The translations under genes were made by a program, and so were the position numbers. Of a DNA stretch of 14,399 nucleotides, positions 1-7,785 are shown piece after piece. Position 1 is the first letter of the stretch; each line of letters starts with the position of its first letter. Origin of the DNA: Cytophagales bacterium (GTDB taxonomy: Bacteria > Bacteroidota > Bacteroidia > Cytophagales > Cyclobacteriaceae); the NCBI GenBank assembly GCA_029262955.1, contig JAJCYL010000090.1, positions 1 to 14,399 on the forward strand. The letters run 5' to 3'. The notes beneath the pieces were generated by a model. That model was not told the DNA's origin. It was given only the letters and a program-made list of their open reading frames with translations, and did not search any database.

Positions 1-125
1 CTGATGAAATTGACATTAAGCTAGATGCGCCCAATAAGGCTGGCCTTATTTTACCTAAGAGCAATGTGGAGAACGAGGACATTTTAATGCTCGTAATGCC
101 AGTGATGCTCAATAACTACGTATAG
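1..125 (+). CDS. dnaN: DNA polymerase III beta subunit (sliding clamp), C-terminal end only
   Basis: An open frame enters from the left edge (first complete codon at base 3) and stops with TAG at 123-125, leaving 40 residues. The last residues read EDILMLVMPVMLNNYV. The clamp family ends in a beta strand of the form L-x-x-x-MP(V/M), and Bacteroidota clamps characteristically end in MPVMLNN followed by one to three residues, so I read this as the C-terminus of the replicative sliding clamp, the ring that tethers DNA polymerase III to its template. The rest of the gene (about 330 residues) lies outside the window. The lipoprotein gene begins only 14 nt after the stop and could be read from the same transcript. 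The identification rests on a short segment, so it is good but not certain. Confidence 0.82.
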   Translation, partial: DEIDIKLDAPNKAGLILPKSNVENEDILMLVMPVMLNNYV

Positions 126-139
126 ATGAGTTCCCAACT

Positions 140-928
140 ATGAGAGACATCCTTCTTATAGGTTTTATCACACTCCTAATTGGATGTGACCCCGCAAAAG
201 AATTGGTAAGGTATGAGTATGAAGATCATGGAGAGTCCTCTCAACCTTTAAATGAATTGCTTGGATCATGGGAGACCACCTTCATTAATGACTCCACTGG
301 AATAGAGATCGCAGCTGTGGCTATTGTAACGGATGGCTACTTTTCTGATGCCTGGTATAATCTGGAAGAAAAAGTTTTTGTTGGAACATTTGGAGGCTCT
401 TGGAAGCTTGAAGAAAATGAAGTCGCCCTGACTTTTGAATTCAACACCATTGATTCAACTCAAGTGGGTAAGACCGTATCTCGCGACTACAAAATTGAAA
501 ATGATGTCATTACTTTCTTACCCCAGAATGAGAAGTGGACAAGAATTGATAATGGCACACCAGGTGCACTGGCAAATGCTTGGTTAATTACGGGCAGAAT
601 GAGGAATGGGAAAATGAGTAGTTTTTCTCCAGGTGTTCGAAAAACTATGAAAATTCTATCTGGGACAAGGTTTCAGTGGATTGCCTATAATACTGCAACC
701 AGTGAATTTTTTGGAACCGGAGGAGGTACTTATTCTACTCAAGATGGTAAGTACATTGAAAATATTGAGTTCTTTTCAAGAAATGCGGACCGTATTGGTG
801 CTTCACTTGAGTTTAATTTCAAGTTAAATGAAGGTGACTGGCAGCATAGTGGTCTCAGTAGTCGCGGTGATCCCATCAATGAGATATGGACTCCGAGAAC
901 CACATTAGACAAATTGGAGGGAAAATAA
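140..928 (+). CDS. Putative lipoprotein with two tandem lipocalin-like repeats, function unknown
   Basis: The 262-residue protein starts with a short signal peptide and a lipobox ending in LLIGC, so Cys16 should be lipidated and the mature protein anchored in a membrane facing the periplasm or the surface. Residue +2 is Asp; the E. coli sorting rule for Asp+2 should not be assumed in Bacteroidota. The remainder is beta-rich and soluble, without other membrane segments. Two halves resemble each other: residues about 40-136 and 145-253 each contain an early W (44, 148), an aromatic stretch (AWYN at 71-74, AYN at 182-184), a GTxGG turn (82-86 and 192-196), a later strand, and a closing W (133, 250). 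This suggests a duplicated small beta-barrel or calycin-type domain, as in several uncharacterised secreted Bacteroidota proteins. I cannot name a ligand or reaction. A weak purine-rich stretch (GATGAG) precedes the ATG. It lies 14 nt after dnaN and ends 5 nt before the convergent helicase gene. Confidence 0.8.
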   Translation: MRDILLIGFITLLIGCDPAKELVRYEYEDHGESSQPLNELLGSWETTFINDSTGIEIAAVAIVTDGYFSDAWYNLEEKVFVGTFGGSWKLEENEVALTFEFNTIDSTQVGKTVSRDYKIENDVITFLPQNEKWTRIDNGTPGALANAWLITGRMRNGKMSSFSPGVRKTMKILSGTRFQWIAYNTATSEFFGTGGGTYSTQDGKYIENIEFFSRNADRIGASLEFNFKLNEGDWQHSGLSSRGDPINEIWTPRTTLDKLEGK

Positions 929-933
929 TAAGG

Positions 934-3900
934 CTATTTCTTCATTGCTTCAACTCCAGCTCCTCTATTTAAGAATTTTAACAATTTGTCTCTGGAATTT
1001 TCTTTATCAAGCCAGAATTCTCTGCTGTGGAAATTTGTATAGGGCCAATTTTTTTTGGTGATTATAAAGGGCCAGAAAGCATGGGCTTGTTTAGCCGAAA
1101 TGCTTTCGAAGTAAAGATCATCGTCGGTCATTATCAAACCCTTATACTCATTGATTTTCTTTACAGTTAAATCAGCAAATGGGAGATCCTCGTTTAAATT
1201 AAATGCTGATAATTCGGGAATTTTCCACGATGCCAATCGACTCTTTAGATACCAATCAGGGTGAAATGCTCTTATTTTTTCGGGTTGAGCCTGGGCGGTA
1301 CCGTCCGAAATGGCCAGGGCGTATTCCAGGTATTTCTTAAAAAGTTTAGGCCCTTGATTTTTGCTATCATCAACTTTCAATTGGGAAGGGTGGATACTAC
1401 TCACCACAATGACTTTTTCTCTCGCTCGGGTTACTGCAACGTTTAACCTATTCTCTCCTCCTTCGGCATTCAGGCTTCCAAATTGCATGTTCATTTTGTT
1501 CTTACTGTCCGGAGCATAGCCTATAGAGAATATGATTATGTCTTTTTCGTCTCCCTGAACATTCTCGATATTCTTAATGAAAAAGTTGTCAGGAATTCGA
1601 AGGCTCTTGTTTATACTATGCTCTTCAACCATGTCCATGATAAGAGATTGTTGGAAGGAATTAAAGGTGACTACACCAATCTCTTTTTGTGGGTCCTTCT
1701 TCAAAATATCAAATATGAGTTTTACAATAGTCTCTGATTCAATGAAATTGGTCCCTCGCTCCCAAATTCCATCGACTTTGAGGTATTTGATGGCTGACTC
1801 ATCGATGTTAATATCATGGAAGTCCGGCAGAAGTCGTAGCTTATTACCGTAGAAGTGGTGGTTAGAAAAATTTATTAGATCAAGCGATTTACTTCTATAA
1901 TGTCCCCTTAACTGGACCTGCATAAGATGCTGTTTGGCCAAATTCAGAAGCGAATCAACATCAAGCTCTGGTAGGTCATCTTCGTTTTCGTCTTCCCACC
2001 GGACCCGATATAGATCATTTGGCTTTAGTTGCTTGTCATCACCAGTAACTACAATTTGTTTGCCTCTGTACATGGCTGGTAGTCCTCTTTCAGCAAAACA
2101 TTGAGAAGCTTCATCGAAAATCACCAGGTCAAAGACTTCGTTCATTGGAAATACCGCCGAGGCAGCTTCTGGTGAAACCATCCAACAAGGTATTAAATCA
2201 AATACTTCGTCGTGGAAGTGATTAATAAGCTTTCTAACAGGCCAAATTCTTCTTTTCTTAGTTACCTGATGATTTAAATCTCGATAAGTGACCAGGTTGT
2301 TAAGGCGATTGAATTCCAGGTCATGGTAGGTTCGTTCCCGGGCTTTCAATAGCAGGATGTCATTGCTTATTTGCAATTTTTCTGCGACTGCTTCTTGTAG
2401 TTCGGCCTCGAATTTTTCAAATTTTAAGGATGAAACGGATGTAAGAATTGGGTACTTAGTTTCTATATGATCTATCCATGCTAATCTCAAGCTGTTTTGA
2501 AGAACGCGAGCTATAGATTCTTCGTTGATTTCTTCAATTTCGTCTTTCAGTTTTGTGAAAACAGCTTTCTCATGTTCCTTTAGAGTAGATTGTATGGCAT
2601 CATAGTCTACAAGAGAATCAAAATCCTTTGTCAAGGATTTCTCCGCTTCGGATGCAAATTGTTCATCCGTTGCAATCTGATTGATTTGCTTGTCGGTTAA
2701 ATATTCTAACCACTCACCTTTTTTCTCATAGACAATCCTCATTACCTCCAGCAAACCATTGACCTGATCCTGAAACTTATTGGTTGTAATCTTTTGCATG
2801 TTAAAGTTTCTTTCGAAACTCCTAAGGGAGCTAAAAATAATTTTAGCATTGAGGGCTCTTCTTTGATAATAAAACCAATTTTGAAGATCTATTTTTAATA
2901 AGGATTCTGGAAAAGATTTGAGCCATTCTTTGCCCCTGAGTTTTGTGATATTATGCTCCAGATTTAATCGGTTATCTACTTTTTCAACCAGGATCTTAAA
3001 TCCTTTCTTATTGCTTCTGAGCCCATTGGCCACTAGCATTCTAGAAATCAATATCTTCTCTTTGGAGAAAAGTTTCCAGCGAATCCATTTGAAAATGTTC
3101 TTCCTGGTCTGCATACTTTTATGCAGAGCTTCTTGGAGTCGTCCCAATTCTTTGATGTCTTGACTAATTTCAGGACCTACACCCCTGTAACAATCCATGA
3201 GCGTTCGCTCTGTATTTGATAGCCAAAGACTATCTGTTTCTTTATTTGGAAACGGGGCCATATGTTTGAAATGCTGAAAGACATTATCGTCTTTCAAGAG
3301 TGATAGCATTTCAATTATGCTTTCCCTGTTCTTATAAATGCTTGCGCCGTCGTCAAGATCAATTTCATTTCCGACAATTTTTAAACTAGACGTCGCAATT
3401 TCGGCACGTATTTGAGGAATTTTCAGTACATATTCCCTCATCTTCTTGAGATCGGCTATACCAAATTTCGCAAAGTTCTTCCTTGTATGCCAGGTGTAGT
3501 TTTCTTTTTCAAATTTGCTAGCGTACGCAGCTAAAAATTTTAGTTTTCGAATAAACTCATCGAAAGAAGAATCAAATTGAAAATCCTTATACTCTTGCTT
3601 AATATTAATTGAGGGCTCTTGAAGGTCAGAGGTTAGGTAAAGCTCTTTAACAGCTTTACCGCATTCTGTCTCGTTAAAAAGAGCACTCTTATATTCTTCG
3701 AGCTCTTCCGTCAATTGATCAATTGTTCTACTGACCTGTAGAAAACGTCTTTCCAACTGAATGGCGTCCAATGAATTATTCTTTTGTCGGTATTCGCTCA
3801 ACCGTTCAATCTGATTTGCAATTTGTTCGTAGATTTCCTTTCGGTCATTCTTAAAATCATGAACAAGACCAACGAAATCAACGGCATCTTTTTCTTTGAG

Positions 3901-4992
3901 TCTCGAGTAAACAACATCTAGTGCAGCTCTTTTTTGACAAACAAGCAAAACGTTTTTTCCTCGTGCGATATAATCCGAAATAAGATTACATATCATTTGA
4001 GATTTCCCGGTACCGGGCGGGCCTTGCACTACAATGGAGTTACCACTTTTAACCGCTTTAATGGCATTTTCCTGAAATGCGTCCATTTCGAACGGAGTGA
4101 AGGTTTGTTCTTCCTTAATTCGGTTCAAAAAATGGAAACTCTCTGAGTGCTTTGTTAGATCAATTTCGCCCTTATCCTCCTCAGTGGTTTTTTTGATGAA
4201 GAATTCTTCAAGACTATCAACAGGGTTATTCTTTATCAATTGCAAATAATCAGGAACAAGATACGAACCCGCTTGAGGAAAAATGCCTAAAACCGCTTCA
4301 GGGTAGAGTTTTAACTCTCCTTTTTCACAAAGGTTTTCAAGATCTGTTTTCTTGAAGTGTTCAAAGCGAGTAAGTCTATCAATGAAATTTTCCTGATTGA
4401 AGTTTAATTCGACGTCACTTTCTTTGAAGAGTTCATAGAGCGATGTACGGTAGAGCCGACTATCTTTATCAAAATCGTCAAAGACTCTTTCCAACAATTC
4501 TTCATCCACCTTAACTTCATTGAAATGTGCATAAGCAAGGATGAATGATTTATTAAGAGTCACATTGACGGACTTTCGAATGGCCAATTTCCAGGTGTTG
4601 TCGGAAATTTCGAGATCTACAGGGAAAAACATCAATGGACATCTTACAACGTGGTCATTGTTGAATTTCCCACGCACAAACGGCCAACCTACATAAAGAT
4701 CTTTACCTCCTCTTTCATCAAAGATGAACTTCTCGAGACGTAATAATTTTTTTAATTTTTGGCTGAGATTATTTGATTCACCATCCCTGCTGTCAATAAC
4801 CGGGCACAATGGAATTTTTGATTTTTGTTGGATAAGCCCATCAATAATAGAGAATGAAGCTTCATTGGATGCATAATCAAAATCATGCAAATCAATAAAC
4901 TGCTCTGTACCTGATTTTAGTAATAGGAGGGAGCGATTATTGCTACTAAGGTTGGTTAGTCGGCGTAAGTAAGATTGCAGAATTTGCTGCAT
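934..4992 (-). CDS. DUF4011-type superfamily 1 (UPF1/Dna2-like) helicase with degenerate nuclease-like C-terminus
   Basis: This 1352-residue protein is a large SF1B-type ATP-dependent helicase. Residues about 1-220 resemble DUF4011 (LRRLTNLSSNNRSLLLL near the N-terminus, then LYVGWPFVRGK and CPLMFFPVDLE). A Q-motif-like stretch precedes Walker A GPPGTGKS (324-331, Lys330). About 600 largely helical, charged residues follow before Walker B DEASQ (960-964) and the switch GDDKQLKP (984-991). The second RecA-like lobe carries LRGHYRS (1028-1034), VQGDEKD (1145-1151) and RLNVAVTRAR (1182-1191), with the arginine finger. All ATPase motifs look intact. Residues about 1243-1340 align by eye to the MTES_1575/DUF559-like nuclease fold that often ends such helicases, but the usual catalytic Glu of the IExDG motif is Met1288. 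The gene stands alone: the clpC terminator separates it from clpC, and a convergent lipoprotein gene ends 5 nt from its stop. There is no Shine-Dalgarno sequence before the ATG. Substrate and role are unknown; DNA repair or anti-phage defence is inference. Confidence 0.88.
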   Translation of the reverse strand: MQQILQSYLRRLTNLSSNNRSLLLLKSGTEQFIDLHDFDYASNEASFSIIDGLIQQKSKIPLCPVIDSRDGESNNLSQKLKKLLRLEKFIFDERGGKDLYVGWPFVRGKFNNDHVVRCPLMFFPVDLEISDNTWKLAIRKSVNVTLNKSFILAYAHFNEVKVDEELLERVFDDFDKDSRLYRTSLYELFKESDVELNFNQENFIDRLTRFEHFKKTDLENLCEKGELKLYPEAVLGIFPQAGSYLVPDYLQLIKNNPVDSLEEFFIKKTTEEDKGEIDLTKHSESFHFLNRIKEEQTFTPFEMDAFQENAIKAVKSGNSIVVQGPPGTGKSQMICNLISDYIARGKNVLLVCQKRAALDVVYSRLKEKDAVDFVGLVHDFKNDRKEIYEQIANQIERLSEYRQKNNSLDAIQLERRFLQVSRTIDQLTEELEEYKSALFNETECGKAVKELYLTSDLQEPSINIKQEYKDFQFDSSFDEFIRKLKFLAAYASKFEKENYTWHTRKNFAKFGIADLKKMREYVLKIPQIRAEIATSSLKIVGNEIDLDDGASIYKNRESIIEMLSLLKDDNVFQHFKHMAPFPNKETDSLWLSNTERTLMDCYRGVGPEISQDIKELGRLQEALHKSMQTRKNIFKWIRWKLFSKEKILISRMLVANGLRSNKKGFKILVEKVDNRLNLEHNITKLRGKEWLKSFPESLLKIDLQNWFYYQRRALNAKIIFSSLRSFERNFNMQKITTNKFQDQVNGLLEVMRIVYEKKGEWLEYLTDKQINQIATDEQFASEAEKSLTKDFDSLVDYDAIQSTLKEHEKAVFTKLKDEIEEINEESIARVLQNSLRLAWIDHIETKYPILTSVSSLKFEKFEAELQEAVAEKLQISNDILLLKARERTYHDLEFNRLNNLVTYRDLNHQVTKKRRIWPVRKLINHFHDEVFDLIPCWMVSPEAASAVFPMNEVFDLVIFDEASQCFAERGLPAMYRGKQIVVTGDDKQLKPNDLYRVRWEDENEDDLPELDVDSLLNLAKQHLMQVQLRGHYRSKSLDLINFSNHHFYGNKLRLLPDFHDINIDESAIKYLKVDGIWERGTNFIESETIVKLIFDILKKDPQKEIGVVTFNSFQQSLIMDMVEEHSINKSLRIPDNFFIKNIENVQGDEKDIIIFSIGYAPDSKNKMNMQFGSLNAEGGENRLNVAVTRAREKVIVVSSIHPSQLKVDDSKNQGPKLFKKYLEYALAISDGTAQAQPEKIRAFHPDWYLKSRLASWKIPELSAFNLNEDLPFADLTVKKINEYKGLIMTDDDLYFESISAKQAHAFWPFIITKKNWPYTNFHSREFWLDKENSRDKLLKFLNRGAGVEAMKK

Positions 4993-5014
4993 TTATCTAA
5001 GGTAAAATAAATGA

Positions 5015-5034
5015 GGATACGTTGAAATGTATCC
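5015..5034. other. Short inverted repeat in the leader of the helicase gene
   Basis: GGATAC (5015-5020) pairs perfectly with GTATCC (5029-5034) across an 8-base loop. It lies between the clpC terminator and the helicase start codon, 23 bases upstream of that ATG. On the minus strand the hairpin is followed by a T-rich stretch, so it could be a second, weak clpC terminator, a hairpin in the helicase mRNA leader, or a protein-binding dyad. A 6-bp stem may also arise by chance. Confidence 0.3.
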
Positions 5035-5069
5035 AGAAATTCTTAGCGTATTTAGCTGATAAAAGTAGA

Positions 5070-5092
5070 AAAAGGAGGCAGGGCCTCCTTTT
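5070..5092 (-). terminator. Rho-independent terminator of clpC
   Basis: A perfect 10-bp inverted repeat (AAAAGGAGGC at 5070-5079, GCCTCCTTTT at 5083-5092) surrounds a 3-base loop. On the minus strand the stem is followed by a T-rich run (TCTACTTTT), the classic intrinsic terminator arrangement. The upstream arm begins within the clpC stop codon (TAA, 5091-5093), so the hairpin starts as soon as translation ends. It separates clpC from the helicase gene about 77 bases further on, implying that the helicase needs its own promoter or depends on readthrough. Confidence 0.85.
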
Positions 5093-7646
5093 ATTTTTCT
5101 TCCTTTTCTTCTTTTTTCTCTTTCTTTTTCTTCTTCAACTTGACAGTCAATTCTTCAGCACCTTCCTTATAGTCAGCGACTATTACATCACCCTCTTCAG
5201 CTTCTCCTTTGAGAATTTCTTCTGCCACCGCATCTTCTAAGTATTTCTGAATTGCCCTGTTCAAAGGTCTTGCCCCAAACTGAGGATCATACCCTTTTTC
5301 AGCAAGAAAATCCTTGGCTTTTTCTGTCAATTTAACATGGTAACCGAGATCGGTTATTCTGTTAAACAGTTTACTAAGGGTCAGATCGATTATCTTATGA
5401 ATATGCTTTCTTTCAAGAGAATTAAACACAATTACATCATCAAGCCGGTTGAGGAACTCAGGGCTGAAGGCCTTTTTTAGAGCACTCTGTATGGTGGACC
5501 TCATGACTTCATCCATGCTTTGCTGCTTGGACTGGGTGGCAAAACCAATACCTGCCCCGAAATCCTTTAGATCCCTAACTCCAATATTAGAAGTCATGAT
5601 AATTATGGTGTTCCTAAAGTCTACTCTTCTACCAAGCCCATCTGTCAATGTTCCGTCATCAAGAACTTGTAGAAGGATATTGAATACATCCGGATGAGCT
5701 TTTTCTATTTCATCAAGAAGAACCACACTGTAAGGTTTCCTTCTCACCTTTTCCGTAAGCTGACCCCCTTCTTCATAACCTACATATCCAGGAGGTGCTC
5801 CAACTAACCTTGACACAGAGAATTTCTCCATGTATTCACTCATGTCGATTCTAACCAACGAGTCGTCTTTATCAAATAGGTAGTTGGCCAGCACCTTGGC
5901 CATTTCAGTCTTACCAACACCAGTAGGTCCTAGAAATACAAAGCTTCCGATTGGCTTCTTTGGATCTTTCAGACCAACACGAGTTCGTTGAACAGCCTTT
6001 ACCAATTTTTTAATGGCTTCCTGCTGGCCAATGACTCTAGTCTCAAGCTCCTCAGCCATACTGAGGAGCTTATTACTTTCTTTTTGCGCAATACGATTGG
6101 TGGGTATACCAGTCATCATTGCGATGACCTCGGCTATGCTCTCCTCATCAACAGTATATCTCTTGCTCTTGGATTCGTCTTCCCACTTGGTTTTCGCTGC
6201 ATCTAATTGCTCGATAAGCTTCTTTTCCTTATCTCTAAGTTGTGCAGCCTCCTCGTATTTTTGACTTTTTACGACTTGATTTTTTTCTTTTTTAACATCC
6301 TCAATCGCATCTTCATATTTTACGATATCGTCCGGTACAAAAATGTTATTAATGTGAACTCTGGCACCGGCTTCATCTAAAACATCAATGGCCTTATCTG
6401 GCAAGAATCGGTCACTAATGTACCTGTCCGATAGTGTAACACAATTTTCAATGGCTACATCAGTGTAATGTACATGGTGATGACTTTCGTATCTATCCTT
6501 AATATTATTAAGTATTTGAATCGTTTCTTCTGGTGTAGTGGCATCGACCATTACTACCTGAAATCTCCTGGCAAGGGCGCCATCTTTTTCAATATACTGA
6601 CGGTACTCATCTAATGTTGTAGCCCCAATACATTGAATTTCACCTCTTGCCAAAGCTGGCTTGAACATGTTAGAAGCATCCAATGAACCTGAAGCACCGC
6701 CTGCGCCAACAATTGTATGTAGCTCGTCAATAAAGAGGATTACTTCAGGAGATTTTTCGATCTCGTTCATAACCGCCTTCATTCTTTCTTCAAATTGCCC
6801 TCGATACTTTGTTCCAGCCACGAGAGAGGCCAAATCAAGAGTTACTACTCTTTTCCCAAAAAGAATACGGGAAACTTTTTTCTGAACTATTCTAAGTGCC
6901 AAACCTTCTGCGATAGCAGTTTTGCCAACACCAGGCTCTCCAATTAGAATTGGATTATTTTTTTTCCTACGGCTTAAAATTTGAGCAACTCTTTCAATTT
7001 CTTTTTCTCTGCCAACAATTGGATCGAGTCGATCATCTTCAGCTAATTTGGTCAAATCACGACCAAAATTATCCAATACCGGGGTTCTGGATTTCTCTGC
7101 CCCTTTACCGGTAGGCTCTCTTCCAGGTCCAGGTGCAGAAGATGAACCGCCAAACATCCGTGCTGAATCATCATCTGGATCATCCGTGTCAGATGAAGCC
7201 ATAGGATTTTCAGTTTGATACTCGAGCATTTCTTTAACTACTTCATAGTTAACGTCAAATTTGTCGAGAATTTGAGTTGCAATATTGTCTTCGTCTCTTA
7301 AGATAGAGAGCAGTAAATGCTCAGTTCCAATCAGTTGACTTTTAAATATTTTCGCCTCCAGGTAAGTGATCTTAAGAACTTTTTCGGACTGTCGAGTTAA
7401 AGGAATGTTAGCTAAGTTCTTCACATTGCTGGTTGCTGTGCCTTTTGTTGCTTTCTCAACGGCAGTCCGCAGCTCTTCCATGGTTACCCCTAATTTCTTA
7501 AGAACGGCAACCGCTACACCCTCTCCTTCTCTTATCATACCAAGTAAAAGGTGCTCCGTACCTATATAGTCATGTCCTAATCTCAGGACTTCCTCGCGAC
7601 TCAAGGATATTACCTCTTTTACACGATTTGAAAATTTAGCTTCCAT
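5091..7646 (-). CDS. clpC: ClpC-type AAA+ unfoldase, ATPase subunit of the Clp protease
   Basis: This 851-residue Hsp100 protein unfolds substrates and threads them into ClpP in the cytoplasm. The N-domain holds two Clp_N repeats, each with GTEHLLL (29-35 and 107-113). An Asp/Gly/Ser-rich linker (about 147-188) leads to AAA module 1, with Walker A GEPGVGKT (236-243, Lys242) and Walker B LFIDE (304-308). A middle domain with a UVR-like motif (about 446-481) marks it as ClpC rather than ClpA. AAA module 2 has Walker A GPTGVGKT (573-580, Lys579), Walker B VLLDE (642-646), and an IGF tripeptide (700-702) in the position of the ClpP-docking loop. Length fits the family. The C-terminus is an unusual Lys/Glu-rich tail of about 16 residues. 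No ctsR, mcsA or mcsB lies nearby, as expected outside Firmicutes. The start is ATG with no clear Shine-Dalgarno sequence; a 139-bp leader region separates it from the WbqC gene upstream. Confidence 0.97.
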   Translation of the reverse strand: MEAKFSNRVKEVISLSREEVLRLGHDYIGTEHLLLGMIREGEGVAVAVLKKLGVTMEELRTAVEKATKGTATSNVKNLANIPLTRQSEKVLKITYLEAKIFKSQLIGTEHLLLSILRDEDNIATQILDKFDVNYEVVKEMLEYQTENPMASSDTDDPDDDSARMFGGSSSAPGPGREPTGKGAEKSRTPVLDNFGRDLTKLAEDDRLDPIVGREKEIERVAQILSRRKKNNPILIGEPGVGKTAIAEGLALRIVQKKVSRILFGKRVVTLDLASLVAGTKYRGQFEERMKAVMNEIEKSPEVILFIDELHTIVGAGGASGSLDASNMFKPALARGEIQCIGATTLDEYRQYIEKDGALARRFQVVMVDATTPEETIQILNNIKDRYESHHHVHYTDVAIENCVTLSDRYISDRFLPDKAIDVLDEAGARVHINNIFVPDDIVKYEDAIEDVKKEKNQVVKSQKYEEAAQLRDKEKKLIEQLDAAKTKWEDESKSKRYTVDEESIAEVIAMMTGIPTNRIAQKESNKLLSMAEELETRVIGQQEAIKKLVKAVQRTRVGLKDPKKPIGSFVFLGPTGVGKTEMAKVLANYLFDKDDSLVRIDMSEYMEKFSVSRLVGAPPGYVGYEEGGQLTEKVRRKPYSVVLLDEIEKAHPDVFNILLQVLDDGTLTDGLGRRVDFRNTIIIMTSNIGVRDLKDFGAGIGFATQSKQQSMDEVMRSTIQSALKKAFSPEFLNRLDDVIVFNSLERKHIHKIIDLTLSKLFNRITDLGYHVKLTEKAKDFLAEKGYDPQFGARPLNRAIQKYLEDAVAEEILKGEAEEGDVIVADYKEGAEELTVKLKKKKKEKKEEKEEK
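5094..5136. other. 43-base uninterrupted polypyrimidine/polypurine tract at the 3' end of clpC
   Basis: From 5094 to 5136 the plus strand contains only C and T, so the clpC coding strand is all A and G. It encodes the Lys/Glu tail of ClpC and abuts the terminator stem. Such tracts are prone to length changes by slippage and can form unusual helical structures, but here the amino-acid content is enough to explain it. Confidence 0.6.
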
Positions 7647-7785
7647 ATTCAGCCTTAATGTATAAAGTAAAAATAGATTTTAATAGGTTATTAACCACTA
7701 AACCATATTAGTTATTAAAGTAATTACGAACATATATGTATATATCCCCAACCGTTCGAACGTAACCCTATGTCGAATGTTGTAG
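7647..7785 (-). promoter_or_regulatory. Upstream region of clpC with three short palindromes; promoter not pinned down
   Basis: This 139-bp gap between the WbqC gene and clpC should hold the clpC promoter. I see three dyads: CGTTCGAACG (7753-7762, perfect 10-mer), ACATATATGT (7730-7739, perfect 10-mer), and GGTTA-T-TAACC (7686-7696). On the minus strand TATGTTCG, which overlaps the second dyad, differs at one position from the Bacteroidota -7 element TAnnTTTG, but no TTG lies at the usual distance upstream. No terminator with a T-run is evident after the WbqC gene, so some clpC transcription may also come from upstream. Operator function of the dyads is unproven. Confidence 0.35.

Noticed and set aside
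1261..1852. Three overlapping plus-strand frames opposite the helicase gene
   Set aside because: They lie wholly within conserved helicase motif regions on the other strand and show no domain, start signal or plausible composition.
5094..5136. Possible programmed -1 frameshift at the A-rich end of clpC
   Set aside because: The A6G run is not in the frame of a canonical X-XXY-YYZ slippery heptamer, and the stop codon follows within a few codons, so there is little to gain by shifting.
5022..5240. Plus-strand open frame of 72 residues with long runs of Phe and Leu, looking like a membrane peptide
   Set aside because: It is the reverse complement of the Lys/Glu tail of clpC and of its terminator; the hydrophobic runs come from the polypyrimidine tract.
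5449..7569. Several plus-strand frames of 67-83 residues opposite clpC
   Set aside because: They are shadows of the strongly conserved ClpC reading frame.
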